Source of the DNA: Verrucomicrobiota bacterium
GTDB taxonomy: Bacteria > Verrucomicrobiota > Verrucomicrobiia > Opitutales > Opitutaceae
Length of the DNA: 16,350 nt
NCBI GenBank assembly: GCA_023430565.1
Contig: JAEZAD010000257.1
Span: 1 to 16,350 of the forward strand
Direction of reading: 5' to 3'
Shown: positions 15,236 through 16,350 of the stretch, one piece after another
Numbering within the stretch: position 1 is the stretch's first letter
Layout: every line of letters starts with the position of its first letter
Program-made: the position numbers and the translations under genes
The notes under the pieces: model-generated
What the model was told of the DNA's origin: nothing
Seen by the model: only the letters and a program-made list of their open reading frames with translations
Databases searched by the model: none

Positions 15236-16350
15236 ATGTCCGATTCCCCTCACCCGCGTTGGCTCGAAGAGCAGATCGAAACCTGGCGGAGCTATCTGCG
15301 CCGCCGACGGGGCGACCCGGCCCTCGACGGCAAACTGGAAGCTCAACTTCGCGACGAGATCGCCGCCCTCACGCGCGCCCGACTGGCCGGCGACGAGGCC
15401 TTTTGGGTAGCGGTGAAGCGCATCGGCGCCCGCGATACCGTCGCCGGCGAGTTCGCGCGCGATCACACCGACCGCATGTGGAAACAGCTCGCGGTCGCGC
15501 CGCCACCTTTCGACAAGCGTGGCGCGTGGGCTCGCAAGGACACGATCGTCGCCTTCGGCTTCGCGATCCTCGCCGCCACTGCGATCAAGTTGCCCGCGCT
15601 TTTCGGGATCAGCACCCAGAGCTCCGAAGATTTCTATATCCGCAACGCCAGTCTCTTCGGCCTCCCCTGCCTCACTGCCTACTTCGCGTGGAAACGTCGG
15701 CTCGCGCTGCGCACCATCGTCTGGCTCGTGGGCGCGTTTGTCGTCGCCGCGTTGTTCGCCAACCTGCCCGGGTTTGGCCGCGCGCCCGAATTCGAGGCGC
15801 TCACCGCCTTGCACCTGCCGATTGCGCTGCTGCTCGCCGTGGGCACCGCCCACGCCGGCGGTCGGTGGCACAACGTCGGCGGCCGCATGGACTTCATACG
15901 ATTCTCCGGCGAGTTATTCATCTACTATGTGCTGATCGCGCTGGGCGGCGGAGTCCTGTGCGCGTTCATGGCGCTGACGTTTCAAAGCATCGGCCTCGAC
16001 ATCGAGCCGTTCTTCGAATCGTGGCTGCTTCCCTGCGGCGCGGTCGGCGCCGTCGTGATCGCCGCGTGGCTGGTCGAGGCGAAACAAAGCGTCCTCGAAA
16101 ACATGGCTCCGGTGCTCACGCGCCTTTTCACGCCGCTCTTCGCGGCCATGCTCATCGCGTTTTTGTCGACGCTGCTTTGGACCGGACGCGGCCTCGCAAT
16201 CGAACGGGACCTGCTCATCGGTTTCGACCTGTTGCTCGTGGTCGTGCTGGGCCTTGTGCTCTATTCGATTTCCGCCCGCGATCCACAGGCTCCGCCGGGC
16301 GCGTTCGACCTTCTGCAGCTCGTGCTGATAGTCAGTGCGCTGCTCGCCGA
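15236..16350 (+). CDS. Multi-spanning membrane protein with permease-prefix-like N-terminus, C-terminus cut
   Basis: The 371 complete codons in view begin at the ATG at 15236, directly after an in-frame TGA (15230-15232). Residues 1-85 are soluble and charged (LEEQIETWRSYLRRRRG, DEIAALTRARLAGDEAF, KRIGARDTVAGEFAR), resembling the helical permease-prefix/HAAS-type domain often found ahead of membrane parts. From about residue 100 there are at least eight hydrophobic segments, for example IVAFGFAILAATAIKLPAL, TIVWLVGAFVVAALFANL, LFIYYVLIALGGGVLCAFMA and LLIGFDLLLVVVLGLVLYS. Between segments are conserved-looking stretches such as VEAKQSVLENMAPVLTRLFTP. The second half recalls DUF4153-type membrane proteins, but I am not certain of the family and assign no function. 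Related prefix-domain proteins are often paired with a PadR-type regulator; here the neighbour is a divergent ECF sigma factor. Confidence 0.8.
   Translation, partial: MSDSPHPRWLEEQIETWRSYLRRRRGDPALDGKLEAQLRDEIAALTRARLAGDEAFWVAVKRIGARDTVAGEFARDHTDRMWKQLAVAPPPFDKRGAWARKDTIVAFGFAILAATAIKLPALFGISTQSSEDFYIRNASLFGLPCLTAYFAWKRRLALRTIVWLVGAFVVAALFANLPGFGRAPEFEALTALHLPIALLLAVGTAHAGGRWHNVGGRMDFIRFSGELFIYYVLIALGGGVLCAFMALTFQSIGLDIEPFFESWLLPCGAVGAVVIAAWLVEAKQSVLENMAPVLTRLFTPLFAAMLIAFLSTLLWTGRGLAIERDLLIGFDLLLVVVLGLVLYSISARDPQAPPGAFDLLQLVLIVSALLA

Overview
The window is a GC-rich chromosomal segment (C/G strongly preferred at third codon positions) from a bacterium that looks like Verrucomicrobiota, most likely near Opitutaceae. 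That assignment is inferred from the gene set (ECF42-type sigma factor with a DGPF/YCII partner, a stand-alone secreted DUF6250-like protein, bacterial HtpG and GlgX) and from the style of the intergenic repeats. No rRNA or other marker gene confirms it. All functions rest on protein motifs read by eye.

Positions 1-5841 form a purine catabolism and glyoxylate disposal cluster. On the minus strand, in transcription order, lie malate synthase (aceB), OHCU decarboxylase (uraD), 5-hydroxyisourate hydrolase (uraH), an allantoate amidohydrolase-like M20 enzyme (allC) and allantoinase (allB, cut by the left edge). Guanine deaminase (guaD) runs divergently from aceB. Together they cover guanine to xanthine and 5-hydroxyisourate to allantoin, allantoate and ureidoglycine/ureidoglycolate. 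Malate synthase can condense the resulting glyoxylate with acetyl-CoA. Xanthine dehydrogenase, urate oxidase and a ureidoglycolate-cleaving enzyme are not in view.

Positions 5973-10309 hold the glycogen debranching enzyme gene glgX (minus), convergent with guaD and divergent from the chaperone gene htpG (plus), which ends in a clear intrinsic terminator. Positions 10310-12616 hold a pair of 23-bp palindromes (one perfect, one imperfect), a small secreted DUF6250-like protein, a long inverted repeat and an MFS transporter. Positions 12693-13256 hold the 3' remnant of a SAM-dependent methyltransferase gene. Positions 13287-16350 hold a YCII/DGPF protein and an ECF42-type sigma factor (both minus), plus a divergent multi-spanning membrane protein cut by the right edge.

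The most unusual aspect is non-coding. Nearly every intergenic gap carries a different short repeat or palindrome: CTTGG-type repeats (two copies, each next to a stop codon inside the ureide cluster), a CGCGAA-type inverted repeat, the GTCACTTAATAAGTGAC palindrome pair, a TGTCATTCTGAGCG inverted repeat, an ACAGAGACACGGAG inverted repeat and an AGCTCTCAAC repeat in the htpG leader. I saw no CRISPR array, tRNA, rRNA, prophage or transposase, and no clearly new multi-gene system.
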